Positions 54,372 to 64,000 of a stretch of DNA of 64,000 nucleotides are shown piece after piece; position 1 is the stretch's first letter, and each line of letters begins with the position of its first letter. Both the position numbers and the translations under genes were made by a program. The DNA is from Paracoccus aerius (lineage in GTDB: Bacteria; Pseudomonadota; Alphaproteobacteria; Rhodobacterales; Rhodobacteraceae): the NCBI RefSeq assembly GCF_014656455.1, contig NZ_BNCL01000011.1, positions 1 to 64,000 on the forward strand, given 5' to 3'. The notes below the pieces were generated by a model that was given only the letters and a program-made list of their open reading frames with translations, was not told the origin of the DNA and did not search any database.

Positions 54372-54809
54372 ATGTTCAAGCATATCCTGATCCCGACCGA
54401 CGGGTCCGACCTGGCCAGCCAAGCCGTTGACAAGGGGCTGGCCCTGGCCGCCAGCCTGGGCGCCGTTGTGACCATCGTCACCGTGACAGAACCCTTCCAT
54501 ATCCTCAGCACCGACGCGATGCAGGTGGAAAGCAGCCGGGCCAGCTATGATGCCGATGCGGCGGCCTATGCCCGCAAGGTTCTTAAAGCCGCGCAAGCCA
54601 AGGCAGCGGCGGCGGGCGTCCGGGCCGAGACGCATCACAAGTGGCACGACAATCCTTATCAGGCAATCATCGACACCGCGCTTGGCGAAGGCTGCGACCT
54701 GATCGCCATGGCCTCGCACGGGCGCCGGGGGATGGCTGCGGTGGTGATGGGCAGCCAGGCCACCCGGATCCTGACGCATTCCAAGATCCCGGTTCTTGTC
54801 TTTCGCTAG
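54372..54809 (+). CDS. Universal stress protein (UspA family)
   Basis: The 145-residue Usp domain starts MFKHILIPTDGSDLAS and ends with the ATP-binding signature G-2X-G-9X-G-S in HGRRGMAAVVMGSQ. It is therefore the nucleotide-binding subclass. AGGAG precedes the ATG. A perfect FNR box at 54272 suggests that it is made under low oxygen. It stands alone between the cycA and ctaD genes, both parts of the aerobic chain. Confidence 0.93.
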   Translation: MFKHILIPTDGSDLASQAVDKGLALAASLGAVVTIVTVTEPFHILSTDAMQVESSRASYDADAAAYARKVLKAAQAKAAAAGVRAETHHKWHDNPYQAIIDTALGEGCDLIAMASHGRRGMAAVVMGSQATRILTHSKIPVLVFR

Positions 54810-54937
54810 GTCCGGAGGCAGGCTCTGCAACCAAAAGCTGCCCTTCCGGCGACCTTAGGGCATTGCCGGGTCGTCATGGCTGGTCTAGAACAACCCAAAG
54901 GAAATGCCGGTCTGCCGGACCGGATCACTATATCTGA

Positions 54938-56625
<1,688 letters not shown>

Positions 56626-56626
<1 letters not shown>

Positions 56627-57120
56627 TGCCCTATGAATGGAAAGACACGGCCCCGGATGATACCGGGGCCGTTTCATATCAACTGCGGCTCTGGCCCTAC
56701 CAGTCGCTGCCGCCGAAGGGATTCGTCTGGTTCATCGGCCTGACGGCGGGGTTCATGGCGCTGCCGGTCGTGGCGACGCTGGGCACCGCCGTCCTCTGGG
56801 GACTTCTGCCCTTCGTCCTGCTGGTGATCGGCGGCGTCTGGTATGCGATCCAGCACAGCTTTCGCCGGGGCCAGACGGCCGAGGAACTGCTGCTTAACCG
56901 CCGCACCGCGCAGGTGATCCGCCGCGATCCCGGCGGCGGCTTGCGGGAATGGACCACCAACAGCTATTGGCTGCGCCCGATCCTGCGGCGTGGCCCGGTC
57001 GAATCCTACCTGACCCTGACCGACGGCAAGCGCGAAATCGAACTGGGTGCCTTCCTGACCCCGCAGGAACGCCGCCACCTGCATGACGACCTGCTGAGGC
57101 GACTGGCCAACCTGCGCTAG
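56626..57120 (+). CDS. DUF2244 membrane protein
   Basis: The 164-residue product has two membrane spans (about 33-52 and 56-75) and a C-terminal soluble domain, the standard DUF2244 layout. The ATG overlaps the ctaD stop (TGATG), so it is translated with the oxidase subunit. DUF2244 genes often lie near haem-copper oxidase genes, but their role is unknown. A 10-bp hairpin is buried in its first codons (56647-56672). Confidence 0.85.
56647..56674 (+). terminator. Terminator-like hairpin inside the start of the DUF2244 gene
   Basis: A perfect 10-bp GC-rich stem (56647-56656 with 56663-56672) has a 6-base loop and is followed by TTTC. It begins about 20 bases behind the ctaD stop. It could attenuate transcription into the DUF2244 gene or protect the ctaD mRNA end. 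Confidence 0.5.
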
Positions 57121-57129
57121 GCGCGGGTG

Positions 57130-57315
57130 TCAATCGCCTTTATGCTCGGGCTTGCCCTTGCGCTTGGTTTCGGCAAGATCCTTCAGCTGGCTTTCGGACA
57201 TGCTGTCATGCATGTCCCTGGACGCCCCTTGAAGGTCCTTGACCTTGGTGTCGCCGCGCTTGGCGGACAGGGCCGCGCCTGCGGCTTTCTGCTGGGCTTT
57301 GGATTTGGCGGGCAT
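57130..57315 (-). CDS. DUF3008 family small basic protein
   Basis: The 61-residue protein begins MPAKSKAQQKAAGAALSAKRG and ends with a conserved MSESQLKDLAETKRKGKPEHK segment, the DUF3008 pattern. It is lysine-rich and probably disordered in part; function is unknown. AGGAGG stands 9 bases before the ATG at 57315. The yqeY-like gene on the same strand stops 41 bases upstream of this start. Confidence 0.85.
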   Translation of the reverse strand: MPAKSKAQQKAAGAALSAKRGDTKVKDLQGASRDMHDSMSESQLKDLAETKRKGKPEHKGD

Positions 57316-57356
57316 GGCTGTTACCTCCTGCCCGCCCAAACGCGCCGGACGGCAGG

Positions 57357-57818
57357 TCAGTTCAGCAGCCGCGCCTTGACCATCGGTCCCACCGCGCCGA
57401 AATCCATCTGCCCGGCATGACGATCGCGCAGTTCCGCCATAACGCGCCCCATGTCGCGGATGCTGGCCGCACCCAGCGAGGCGATGGCCGCGTCAATTGC
57501 AACGGCGGTTTCGGCCTCGTCAAGCTGACGGGGCAGGAACTCCTGGATGACGCCGATCTCGGCCTCTTCCTTCTGGGCCAGCTCCAACCGGCCGCCTTCC
57601 TCGTAGGCCTTGGCCGATTCCTGGCGCTGCTTGACCATCTTCGACAGGATCGCGATCAGGTCCTGGTCGCCCAGCGTGCCGTCGCCGTCGCCCGTGCGGG
57701 CCGCGATCTCGCGGTCCTTGATGGCGGCGCCGATCAGGCGCAGCGTGGACAGGCGTGCGCTGTCCTTGGCCTTCATGGCGTCCTTGGTGGCAGCTTGCAG
57801 CGTGGCTCGCAGGTCCAT
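57357..57818 (-). CDS. GatB/YqeY-domain protein
   Basis: The 153-residue protein is a free-standing YqeY domain: MDLRATLQAATKDAMKAKD, LSKMVKQRQESAKAYEEGGR, IQEFLPRQLDE and a C-terminal MGRVMAELRDRHAGQMD. The domain is shared with the tail of GatB, where it binds tRNA, but stand-alone YqeY has no proved role. GGAGA is upstream of the ATG at 57818. It is divergent from carA. Confidence 0.9.
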   Translation of the reverse strand: MDLRATLQAATKDAMKAKDSARLSTLRLIGAAIKDREIAARTGDGDGTLGDQDLIAILSKMVKQRQESAKAYEEGGRLELAQKEEAEIGVIQEFLPRQLDEAETAVAIDAAIASLGAASIRDMGRVMAELRDRHAGQMDFGAVGPMVKARLLN

Positions 57819-57951
57819 TGTCAGCGTCTCCGGGTCGCGAAAGCCTGCGATGTAGGCCAGCGACCCGGCCAGATCAAGGGTGGCCGATGTCCTTGACCTT
57901 GGGCCGCCATCCCCATATTGACCGGCAGATTTCAGACAAAGGGTGCTTGCT

Positions 57952-59103
57952 ATGGCCAACAAACCGACCGCCTGCCTTGCGCTTGCCGACGGAACCGTCT
58001 TCTATGGCCAGGGCTTCGGCGCCCCGGGGGAAGTGGTGGCCGAGCTGGTCTTCAACACCGCCATGACCGGCTATCAGGAGATCATGACGGATCCCTCGTA
58101 CGCCAGTCAGATCGTCACCTTCACCTTTCCCCATATCGGCAATACCGGCATCACCCCCGAGGATGACGAGGCACCCGATCCCGTCGCAAGCGGCATCGTC
58201 GTCCGCTGGGATCCGACCGACCCGTCCAACTGGCGCGCCGCAGGCGACCTGCCCGGCTGGATGGCCCGGCGCGGGCGCATCGGCATCGGCGGCGTGGATA
58301 CCCGCCGCCTGACCCGCGCGATCCGCCAGCAGGGCGCCCCTCATGTGGTGCTTGCCCATGATCCCGACGGCAACTTCGACATCGCGGCGATGGTCGCCAA
58401 GGCCCGCAACTGGACAGGCCTCGTGGGCCTTGATCTGGCAAAGGATGTCAGCTGCCGGCAAAGCTATCGCTGGACCCAGGGCGCATGGGAATGGAGCAAG
58501 GGCTTCGGCGAGGCTGCGCAAGACAAGCCCTTCAAGGTCGTCGCCCTGGATTACGGCGCCAAGCGCAACATCCTGCGGTCGCTGGTGGCCTTCGGCGCGG
58601 ATGTGACGGTCCTGCCCGCCACCGCCACGGCCGAGGAAGTCCTGGCCCATGAACCCGAAGGCGTGTTCCTGTCGAACGGCCCCGGCGACCCGGCGGCGAC
58701 CGGCGAATATGCCGTACCCATGATCCAGAACCTGCTGGACCGCGACATGCCGATCTTCGGCATCTGCCTGGGCCACCAGATGCTGGCGCTTGCCCTTGGG
58801 GCGAAGACGGTGAAGATGAGCCATGGCCATCACGGCGCGAACCACCCGGTCCGAGACGTGCAGACCGGCAAGGTCGAGATCACCTCGATGAACCACGGCT
58901 TCGCGGTGGACAGCCAGACCCTGCCCGCAGGTGTCGTGGAAACCCATGTCAGCCTGTTCGACGGCAGCAATTGCGGCATCCGCGTGGCCGACAGGCCGGT
59001 CTTTTCGGTGCAGTACCACCCCGAGGCCGCGCCAGGGCCGCAGGACAGCCTGTATCTGTTCAAGCGCTTTGCCGAGGCGATGCGCGACCGCCGGGGGGCT
59101 TAA
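57952..59103 (+). CDS. carA: Carbamoyl-phosphate synthase small subunit
   Basis: The 383-residue glutaminase subunit supplies ammonia for carbamoyl phosphate (arginine and pyrimidines). The N-terminal domain has the GQGFGAPGEVVAELVFNTAMTGYQE-type segment. The class I amidotransferase triad lies in FGICLGHQ and YHPEA. AAAGGG precedes the ATG at 57952; a GTG 9 bases upstream is also in frame. carB is not in the window. A CtrA box begins immediately behind its last codons. Confidence 0.97.
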   Translation: MANKPTACLALADGTVFYGQGFGAPGEVVAELVFNTAMTGYQEIMTDPSYASQIVTFTFPHIGNTGITPEDDEAPDPVASGIVVRWDPTDPSNWRAAGDLPGWMARRGRIGIGGVDTRRLTRAIRQQGAPHVVLAHDPDGNFDIAAMVAKARNWTGLVGLDLAKDVSCRQSYRWTQGAWEWSKGFGEAAQDKPFKVVALDYGAKRNILRSLVAFGADVTVLPATATAEEVLAHEPEGVFLSNGPGDPAATGEYAVPMIQNLLDRDMPIFGICLGHQMLALALGAKTVKMSHGHHGANHPVRDVQTGKVEITSMNHGFAVDSQTLPAGVVETHVSLFDGSNCGIRVADRPVFSVQYHPEAAPGPQDSLYLFKRFAEAMRDRRGA

Positions 59104-59114
59104 CCGCTTCTTAA
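59100..59114 (+). promoter_or_regulatory. CtrA-type box (TTAA-N7-TTAA) upstream of the glycosyltransferase gene
   Basis: The perfect TTAA-N7-TTAA overlaps the carA stop codon and ends 43 bases before the glycosyltransferase ATG. The position suits a promoter for that gene. Confidence 0.7.
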
Positions 59115-59157
59115 CCGGTTTCGTGCCAGTCATGGGCGATCCACAAGGGAATCGTCC

Positions 59158-61218
59158 ATGGCCAGTCCGCAAACTGTTGCACGCCCCTTTCCCGCTGCGG
59201 CCGTGCAGCCGACCCTGGCGCCGCGCCACCAGCAACCCCTGGGCCAGATCCTTCTGGAAGACGGGGCGGTCGATCCCGGCAACCTGCTGAAGGCCAGCGT
59301 CATGCGCGGGCGGCAGGACAGCCGCCTGGGCCAGATCCTCCTGTCGCAAGGCTGGGTCACGCCCGAGGCGCTGTTGCGCGCGCTGTGCCGCCAATGGCGC
59401 ACCACCGCCCTGGATCCCATCCGCAGGCCTGGCGATCCCCGCCTGATCGACATCCTTGGCGCCGAGTTCTGCCTTGCAAACGCCGTGCTTCCCTGGCGGC
59501 GCATCGGCGGCGTGACCTGGATCGCCACCGCTCGACCCGAAGCGTTCGAGGCGCTGATTCCAGGGCTGCCGGAAAGCTTCGGCCAGGTACGGATGCTGCT
59601 GTGCTCGGAAGACCAGATCCAGGGCGCAATCCTCGCCTCGCGCCGCATCGCCATGATCCGCAAGGCCGAGATGCGCGTTCCCGCCGCCGAATCATGCCGT
59701 TCGAGGAATGAGGCTCGGACCGGCCGCATCGCGCTTGGGGCGATCGCGCTGCTGGTCCTGGGGCTGTGGCTGATCCCGGTCGCGGTGCTGTCGCTGCTGA
59801 CCGCCTGGGCCACGGTGTCGCTGGTCGCGCAAAGCGGGCTGAAGCTGATGGCGCTGCTGGCTACCCGGCGCATCAGGGCCGAGGAACGCGTTCAGGCCGA
59901 AGGGCTTACCTCCGGCAAGGCTGCGCGAGCCGAGATGACCGGCCCGCTGCCCGTGATCTCGGTCATGGTGCCGCTGTTTCGCGAAAGCGATGTCGCGGGC
60001 AAGCTGGTGGGCCGCCTGTCGCGGCTGGATTATCCGCGCGAACTGACCGACATCCTTCTGGTGATCGAGGCCAGCGACCAGGTGACCCGCAACGCCATCC
60101 AGGGCGCGCGCCTGCCCGGCTGGATCCGTGTGGTCGAGGTGCCGAATGGCCCTGTCCAGACCAAGCCGCGCGCGCTGAACTATGCGCTGAACTTCTGCCG
60201 CGGCGCGATCATCGGCGTCTGGGATGCCGAGGACCGGCCCGATTCCGACCAGTTGCACAAGGTAGCGCGCGGTTTCCACTTTGCGCCCGCCGACGTGGCC
60301 TGCCTGCAGGGCGCGCTTGATTACTACAACCCGCGCACCAACTGGCTGGCCCGCTGCTTCACCGTTGAATACGCGTCTTGGTTCCGGGTGATCCTGCCCG
60401 GCGTCGCGCGGCTTGGACTGGTCGTTCCCCTGGGCGGCACGACGCTGTTCTTCCGCCGGGACGTGCTGGAACAGGTTGGCGCCTGGGACGCCTGGAACGT
60501 GACCGAGGACGCGGACCTGGGCGTGCGCTTGGCGCGGCGCGGCTGGCGGACCGAGATCATCGACACCACCACGGACGAGGAGGCGAACTGCCGCGCCCTG
60601 CCCTGGATCAAGCAGCGGTCCCGCTGGCTCAAGGGCTATGCGATGACCTGGGGCGTCCACATGCGCGACCCGCGCGCGCTGTGGCGCGAGCTTGGCCCCT
60701 GGCGGTTCCTGGGCTTCCAGATCCAGTTCCTGGGCAGCCTGTCGCAATACCTGCTGGCCCCCATCCTGTGGAGCTTCTGGCTGCTGAGCCTGGGCCTGCC
60801 CCACCCCCTGCGCGAACCCCTGGCGGGCGTCTGGGGCGGCTATGCGATCCCCGCGCTGTTCGGCACCTTCATCGTCTCGGAACTGCTGTCCATCGGCGTG
60901 GGCATATGGGCCGTGCGCGGCGACAAGCACCGGCACCTGACGGCCTGGGTGCCCAGCCTGCACCTGTATTTCCCGCTGGGCTGCCTGGCAGGATGGAAGG
61001 CGATCTACGAAGTGGTCGTGAAGCCCTTCTATTGGGACAAGACCGCGCATGGCATCTATGACGCCGCCGACGCTGCGGTCGTGGTGGCGGATGGCACGGT
61101 GCCGGTGCCGTTGCTGGGCCAGATCGGCGAACGCCGGGATGCCGCCCTGCCGAAGGAACCGGCGATCGCAGCCACCCTGGACGCGATCGCCGCCCCGCCG
61201 ATCCGCAAGAGCGCCTAG
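59158..61218 (+). CDS. Membrane glycosyltransferase (GT2) with N-terminal MshEN-like domain
   Basis: The 686-residue protein has an N-terminal domain (about 25-175) with two copies of a GQILLE/GQILLSQGWVTPEALLRAL pattern, as in the MshEN/GspE N-terminal fold that in some proteins binds cyclic di-GMP. Two membrane spans (about 190-230) follow. The GT2 catalytic domain has DAED at 356-359, TED at 449-451 and QRSRW at 486-490, with C-terminal spans from about 515. It should polymerise or export an extracellular glycan. A CtrA box precedes it. It overlaps the convergent glnE end by 4 bases. Confidence 0.88.
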   Translation: MASPQTVARPFPAAAVQPTLAPRHQQPLGQILLEDGAVDPGNLLKASVMRGRQDSRLGQILLSQGWVTPEALLRALCRQWRTTALDPIRRPGDPRLIDILGAEFCLANAVLPWRRIGGVTWIATARPEAFEALIPGLPESFGQVRMLLCSEDQIQGAILASRRIAMIRKAEMRVPAAESCRSRNEARTGRIALGAIALLVLGLWLIPVAVLSLLTAWATVSLVAQSGLKLMALLATRRIRAEERVQAEGLTSGKAARAEMTGPLPVISVMVPLFRESDVAGKLVGRLSRLDYPRELTDILLVIEASDQVTRNAIQGARLPGWIRVVEVPNGPVQTKPRALNYALNFCRGAIIGVWDAEDRPDSDQLHKVARGFHFAPADVACLQGALDYYNPRTNWLARCFTVEYASWFRVILPGVARLGLVVPLGGTTLFFRRDVLEQVGAWDAWNVTEDADLGVRLARRGWRTEIIDTTTDEEANCRALPWIKQRSRWLKGYAMTWGVHMRDPRALWRELGPWRFLGFQIQFLGSLSQYLLAPILWSFWLLSLGLPHPLREPLAGVWGGYAIPALFGTFIVSELLSIGVGIWAVRGDKHRHLTAWVPSLHLYFPLGCLAGWKAIYEVVVKPFYWDKTAHGIYDAADAAVVVADGTVPVPLLGQIGERRDAALPKEPAIAATLDAIAAPPIRKSA

Positions 61219-64000
61219 GCCGCCGGCGCGCCCGAAGCCACCGGAAGGGCCGCGTCGATCAGGGCGGCCGCTTCGGTGCAGGAATGGCGCAGGCGGTCGG
61301 CCAGTTCCGTGACCGATGCCGCACCGCTTTCCCGCAAAAGGAATTCCTGCCCGCCCAAACCTATGTCGTCCATGTCCAGCGGCTTGCCCGTCAGCAATCG
61401 ACCCGAGGCGTGCAGACGCCACAGGAACCGCCAGATCGACCCCAGCTTGTCGGCATCCACGGCCGTGATCAGTCCCGCCCGCCGGCCCGCCCGCAACTGC
61501 GCCAGCGTCCCCCGTGCCGGGTCCCCCGTCCGCAGCGCCAGGGATTGCGCCAGCAGGTCGATGTCCTGCAACCGGCCAGGGCCGACCTTGGCCTCCCATA
61601 CCCCGTCCAGCGGGCGCGCCGCAAAGATCCTTTCGCGCATGTCTGCCAGGTCGGGCATCACGCGCGCATCGGTGCCCCGCCCGCGCAGGACGGACAGCCG
61701 CAGCGCCTCGACATCGCGGGCCAAAGCCTCGGCCCCTTCTCCGGCAAGCGCCACCACGCGGGCGCGGGTCAGGGCCAGATGTTCCCAAGTCCAGGCCTCG
61801 GTCATCTGGTAGCTTTCGAAGCTCTGGATGGCGGTCGCGACCGGCCCCTGCCGCCCCGAGGGGCGCAGCCGCATATCCACCTCGTAAAGCCGCCCTTCGG
61901 CCGTGGGGGCCGAGGCGGCGGTGATCATGGCCTGCGTCAGCCGCGCATAATAGGGCCGCGCCGCCAAGGGGCGCGGCCCGTCCGAGGCCTCGGCCCCCTC
62001 TGCATCATAGATCACGATCAGGTCCAGGTCCGACCCGGCATTCAGCGTGCGCGCGCCCAGCGACCCCATGCCCAGCACCACGGCCCCCCGGCCCGGCGGC
62101 GCGCCATGCTTGCGGGCGAAATCGGCCGTGGTGACGGGAAACAGCGCGGCGATGCAGGCATCGGCAATATCGGCATACTGGCCCGCCGCCTCGTCCGCGT
62201 CGATCAGGCCGCGCAGGTGATGGACGCCCACGCGAAAATGCCATTCATGCGCCCAGCGGCGGGCACTGTCCAAGGCGGCCTCGTATCCGCCGCCGGAACC
62301 GTTCAGTGCCGCCTGCAGCACGCGGTCCAGATCAGCACGCAATCCTTGGGCACCGGGCCAGGGTGAAAAGAAACTGCCCCCCAGAACCGCATCCAGCACC
62401 GCCGAATGGCGCGTCAGATAGGCCGCGAGCCCCGGCGCGCTGCCGCAGATATCGACCAGCAGGTCGATCAACTGCGGATTGGCCTCGAACAGGGAAAAGA
62501 TCTGCACCCCGGCGGGCAGCGCCGACAAGAAGGCATCGAATCGGGACAGCGCCTCGTCGGGGTGGCCGGTCCTGGCCATGCGGCACAAGAGCTCCGGTTC
62601 GACTCGCCGGAAGATTTGCTGCGCGCGGGCGGACCGCAGCGCGGAATAGGTTTGCCATCGGTCGATGATCGCCTGCGCTTCGGCCGAGATCGACGGACGC
62701 TGCACAGCCTCGCCCGGCGCAAAGAAGGTTTCGGTCAGGTCGTGCACATGATCCAGCCGCGCGCGCAGCCGGATCGACCAGGCATCGGCATCCGCCTCTC
62801 CCATCAAGGCAGCGATCAGGGCCAGTCCGGCCCCGTCCTTGGGCACGGAATGGGTCTGGGCGTCATTCACCATCTGGATGCGATGTTCGATGTCCCGGTG
62901 CTGGCGGTAATGATCGGTCAGGTCGCGCGCCACATCCGCCGGGATCCAGCCCTTGTCCGCCAGGGCCGCCAGCCCGCCCACCGTGTCGCGGCATCGCAGG
63001 TCCGGGTCGCGCCCGCCCGCGATCAACTGGCGGGTCTGGGTGAAGAACTCGATCTCTCGGATGCCGCCGCGGCCCAGCTTCATGTTGTGGCCCGGGATCT
63101 CCAACCGTCCGCCCAGCCCCTTGTGGTCGCGGATCCGCAGGCGCATGTCGTGGGCGTCCTGGATCGCGGCGAAATCCAGGTGCTTGCGCCAGACGAAGGG
63201 CCGCAACTCGCGCAGGAACCGTTCACCCGCCGCGATGTCGCCTGCCGCAGCACGGGCCTTGATGAAGGCTGCGCGTTCCCAGGTGCGGCCCTCGGCCTCG
63301 TAATAGGCAAGCGCGGCGGCGGCCGAAAGGCAGACGGGCGTCACCGCAGCATCGGGGCGCAAGCGCAGGTCGGTGCGGAAGACATAGCCGTGCTCGGTCA
63401 CCTCGGACAGCATCGTCGCCATCTTGCGCGTGGCCCGGATCAGCGCGGCGCGGGCGTCCTGCTGGTGGGCATCGGCGTAGGCGGTCTCGTCGAACAGCAC
63501 GATCAGGTCGATGTCGGAGCTGTAGTTCAGCTCTCGGGCGCCGCCCTTGCCCATTGCCAGGGCGAAGATCCCGCCCGCGTCCGCGTTGCTGGGCGGCAGC
63601 TTGCCACGACGGCGTTCCTGTGCCACCTGCGCACGCAGGGCCAGATCGACGGCGCGATCGGCTAGGTCGGACAGCGCGCCCGTCACCTGTTCCAGCGTCC
63701 AGACCCCGCCCAGATCTGCAAGCGCGGTCTGCAGCGCGACCCGCCGCTTGGCGCGGCGCAGCGCCACCGCCAGATCGTCGGCGGAGAGGTCCTCAAGTCC
63801 TGCGGTTTCGCGCGTGACCACGTCGTCGTGATCAAGCGCCCCCGGCAGCCAGGCCGCTTCCTTCTGCAGCAGCCCTGCCAGATAGGGGCTGCACCCCGCC
63901 ACCCCGGCGATCAGCGCGGACAGGCGGGGATCAAGCGGCGGCAACTGCGCCAGCACGTGCTGGGCGCGGTCGGGGTCAACGGCGATGGGCTGGCGGGTGA
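61215..64000 (-). CDS. glnE: Glutamine synthetase adenylyltransferase/adenylyl-removing enzyme (5' end outside window)
   Basis: This bifunctional enzyme switches glutamine synthetase off and on in response to PII. Both nucleotidyltransferase domains are visible: ARELNYSSDIDLIVLFDE in the N-terminal half and GARTLNAGSDLDLIVIYDAE in the C-terminal half, each with a helical domain. The open frame continues without a stop to base 64000, and the residues before the in-frame GTG at 63956 (ending VDPDRAQH) still look like GlnE. The true start is therefore beyond the window; at least 928 codons are present. Confidence 0.96.
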   Translation of the reverse strand, partial: TRQPIAVDPDRAQHVLAQLPPLDPRLSALIAGVAGCSPYLAGLLQKEAAWLPGALDHDDVVTRETAGLEDLSADDLAVALRRAKRRVALQTALADLGGVWTLEQVTGALSDLADRAVDLALRAQVAQERRRGKLPPSNADAGGIFALAMGKGGARELNYSSDIDLIVLFDETAYADAHQQDARAALIRATRKMATMLSEVTEHGYVFRTDLRLRPDAAVTPVCLSAAAALAYYEAEGRTWERAAFIKARAAAGDIAAGERFLRELRPFVWRKHLDFAAIQDAHDMRLRIRDHKGLGGRLEIPGHNMKLGRGGIREIEFFTQTRQLIAGGRDPDLRCRDTVGGLAALADKGWIPADVARDLTDHYRQHRDIEHRIQMVNDAQTHSVPKDGAGLALIAALMGEADADAWSIRLRARLDHVHDLTETFFAPGEAVQRPSISAEAQAIIDRWQTYSALRSARAQQIFRRVEPELLCRMARTGHPDEALSRFDAFLSALPAGVQIFSLFEANPQLIDLLVDICGSAPGLAAYLTRHSAVLDAVLGGSFFSPWPGAQGLRADLDRVLQAALNGSGGGYEAALDSARRWAHEWHFRVGVHHLRGLIDADEAAGQYADIADACIAALFPVTTADFARKHGAPPGRGAVVLGMGSLGARTLNAGSDLDLIVIYDAEGAEASDGPRPLAARPYYARLTQAMITAASAPTAEGRLYEVDMRLRPSGRQGPVATAIQSFESYQMTEAWTWEHLALTRARVVALAGEGAEALARDVEALRLSVLRGRGTDARVMPDLADMRERIFAARPLDGVWEAKVGPGRLQDIDLLAQSLALRTGDPARGTLAQLRAGRRAGLITAVDADKLGSIWRFLWRLHASGRLLTGKPLDMDDIGLGGQEFLLRESGAASVTELADRLRHSCTEAAALIDAALPVASGAPAA

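Overview
The window is about 64 kb of GC-rich chromosome from an alphaproteobacterium of the Rhodobacteraceae, most probably Paracoccus or a close relative. The strongest argument is the aa3 oxidase subunit I at 54950-56626. It is 558 residues long and its haem, copper, D-channel and K-channel residues fall at the numbers used for P. denitrificans CtaDII (H94, D124, H276, E278, Y280, H325, H326, K354, H411, H413). A c550-type cytochrome gene lies just upstream. An ALAS-type hemA with the PLP lysine at 248, a GTTC-N7-GTTC SOS box, TTAA-N7-TTAA CtrA boxes and short (INS-less) ProS agree with this placement. Almost all of the window is core chromosome; I see no prophage, integron, CRISPR array or conjugative element.

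Layout. 1-1521: the 3' tip of groEL with its terminator, a small secreted protein, and a divergent pair (DUF1622 membrane protein / ferritin-like protein). 1565-7265 (minus): an operon perM-like - hdaA - ppk - ppx, joining polyphosphate turnover to control of DnaA. 7397-9246: proS and a DUF2937 gene. 9360-14625: the complete branched-chain amino-acid uptake system livK-livGFHM. 14651-21834: a CAP-domain lipoprotein, guaA, an unusual ABM-GNAT fusion, pepF, a membrane-anchored M19 dipeptidase, rbsD-like, entericidin and a secreted protein. 21838-23966: a GAF protein, then an accessory patch made of a frameshifted REP-associated transposase, its palindromes and an AT-rich orphan gene. 24017-28836: lepA, an EamA transporter, a HAD hydrolase, a metal-binding HMA protein, a small secreted protein and a CobB sirtuin. 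28876-33576: a cobalamin riboswitch and btuB-btuF-btuC-btuD. 33573-40709: an orphan ParA, an ABM protein, a second M19 dipeptidase, rodZ, hemA, an M20 peptidase and an SLT lipoprotein. 41012-46856: gatB, DUF4177, a class II amidotransferase, DUF1330, alaS. 46998-52943: a 28-residue membrane microprotein, a broken recA, cckA, rsmB, ugd and tRNA-Leu(GAG). 53046-57120: lipB, cycA, an FNR-boxed universal stress gene, ctaD, DUF2244. 57130-64000: DUF3008, yqeY-like, carA, a CtrA-boxed glycosyltransferase with an N-terminal MshEN-like domain, and glnE cut by the window edge.

Most notable observations. (1) recA keeps its SOS box and both ends but lacks about 82 bases, which removes the DNA-binding loop L2 and shifts the frame. 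(2) A complete REP/RAYT unit has a single-base frameshift and abuts an AT-rich gene of unknown function. (3) A perfect FNR box drives a Usp gene lodged between cycA and ctaD. (4) Perfect CtrA boxes precede cckA, whose product sits at the top of the CtrA pathway, and a polysaccharide-type glycosyltransferase. (5) A His-rich ABM-GNAT fusion follows guaA. No wholly new multi-gene system can be claimed from sequence alone.
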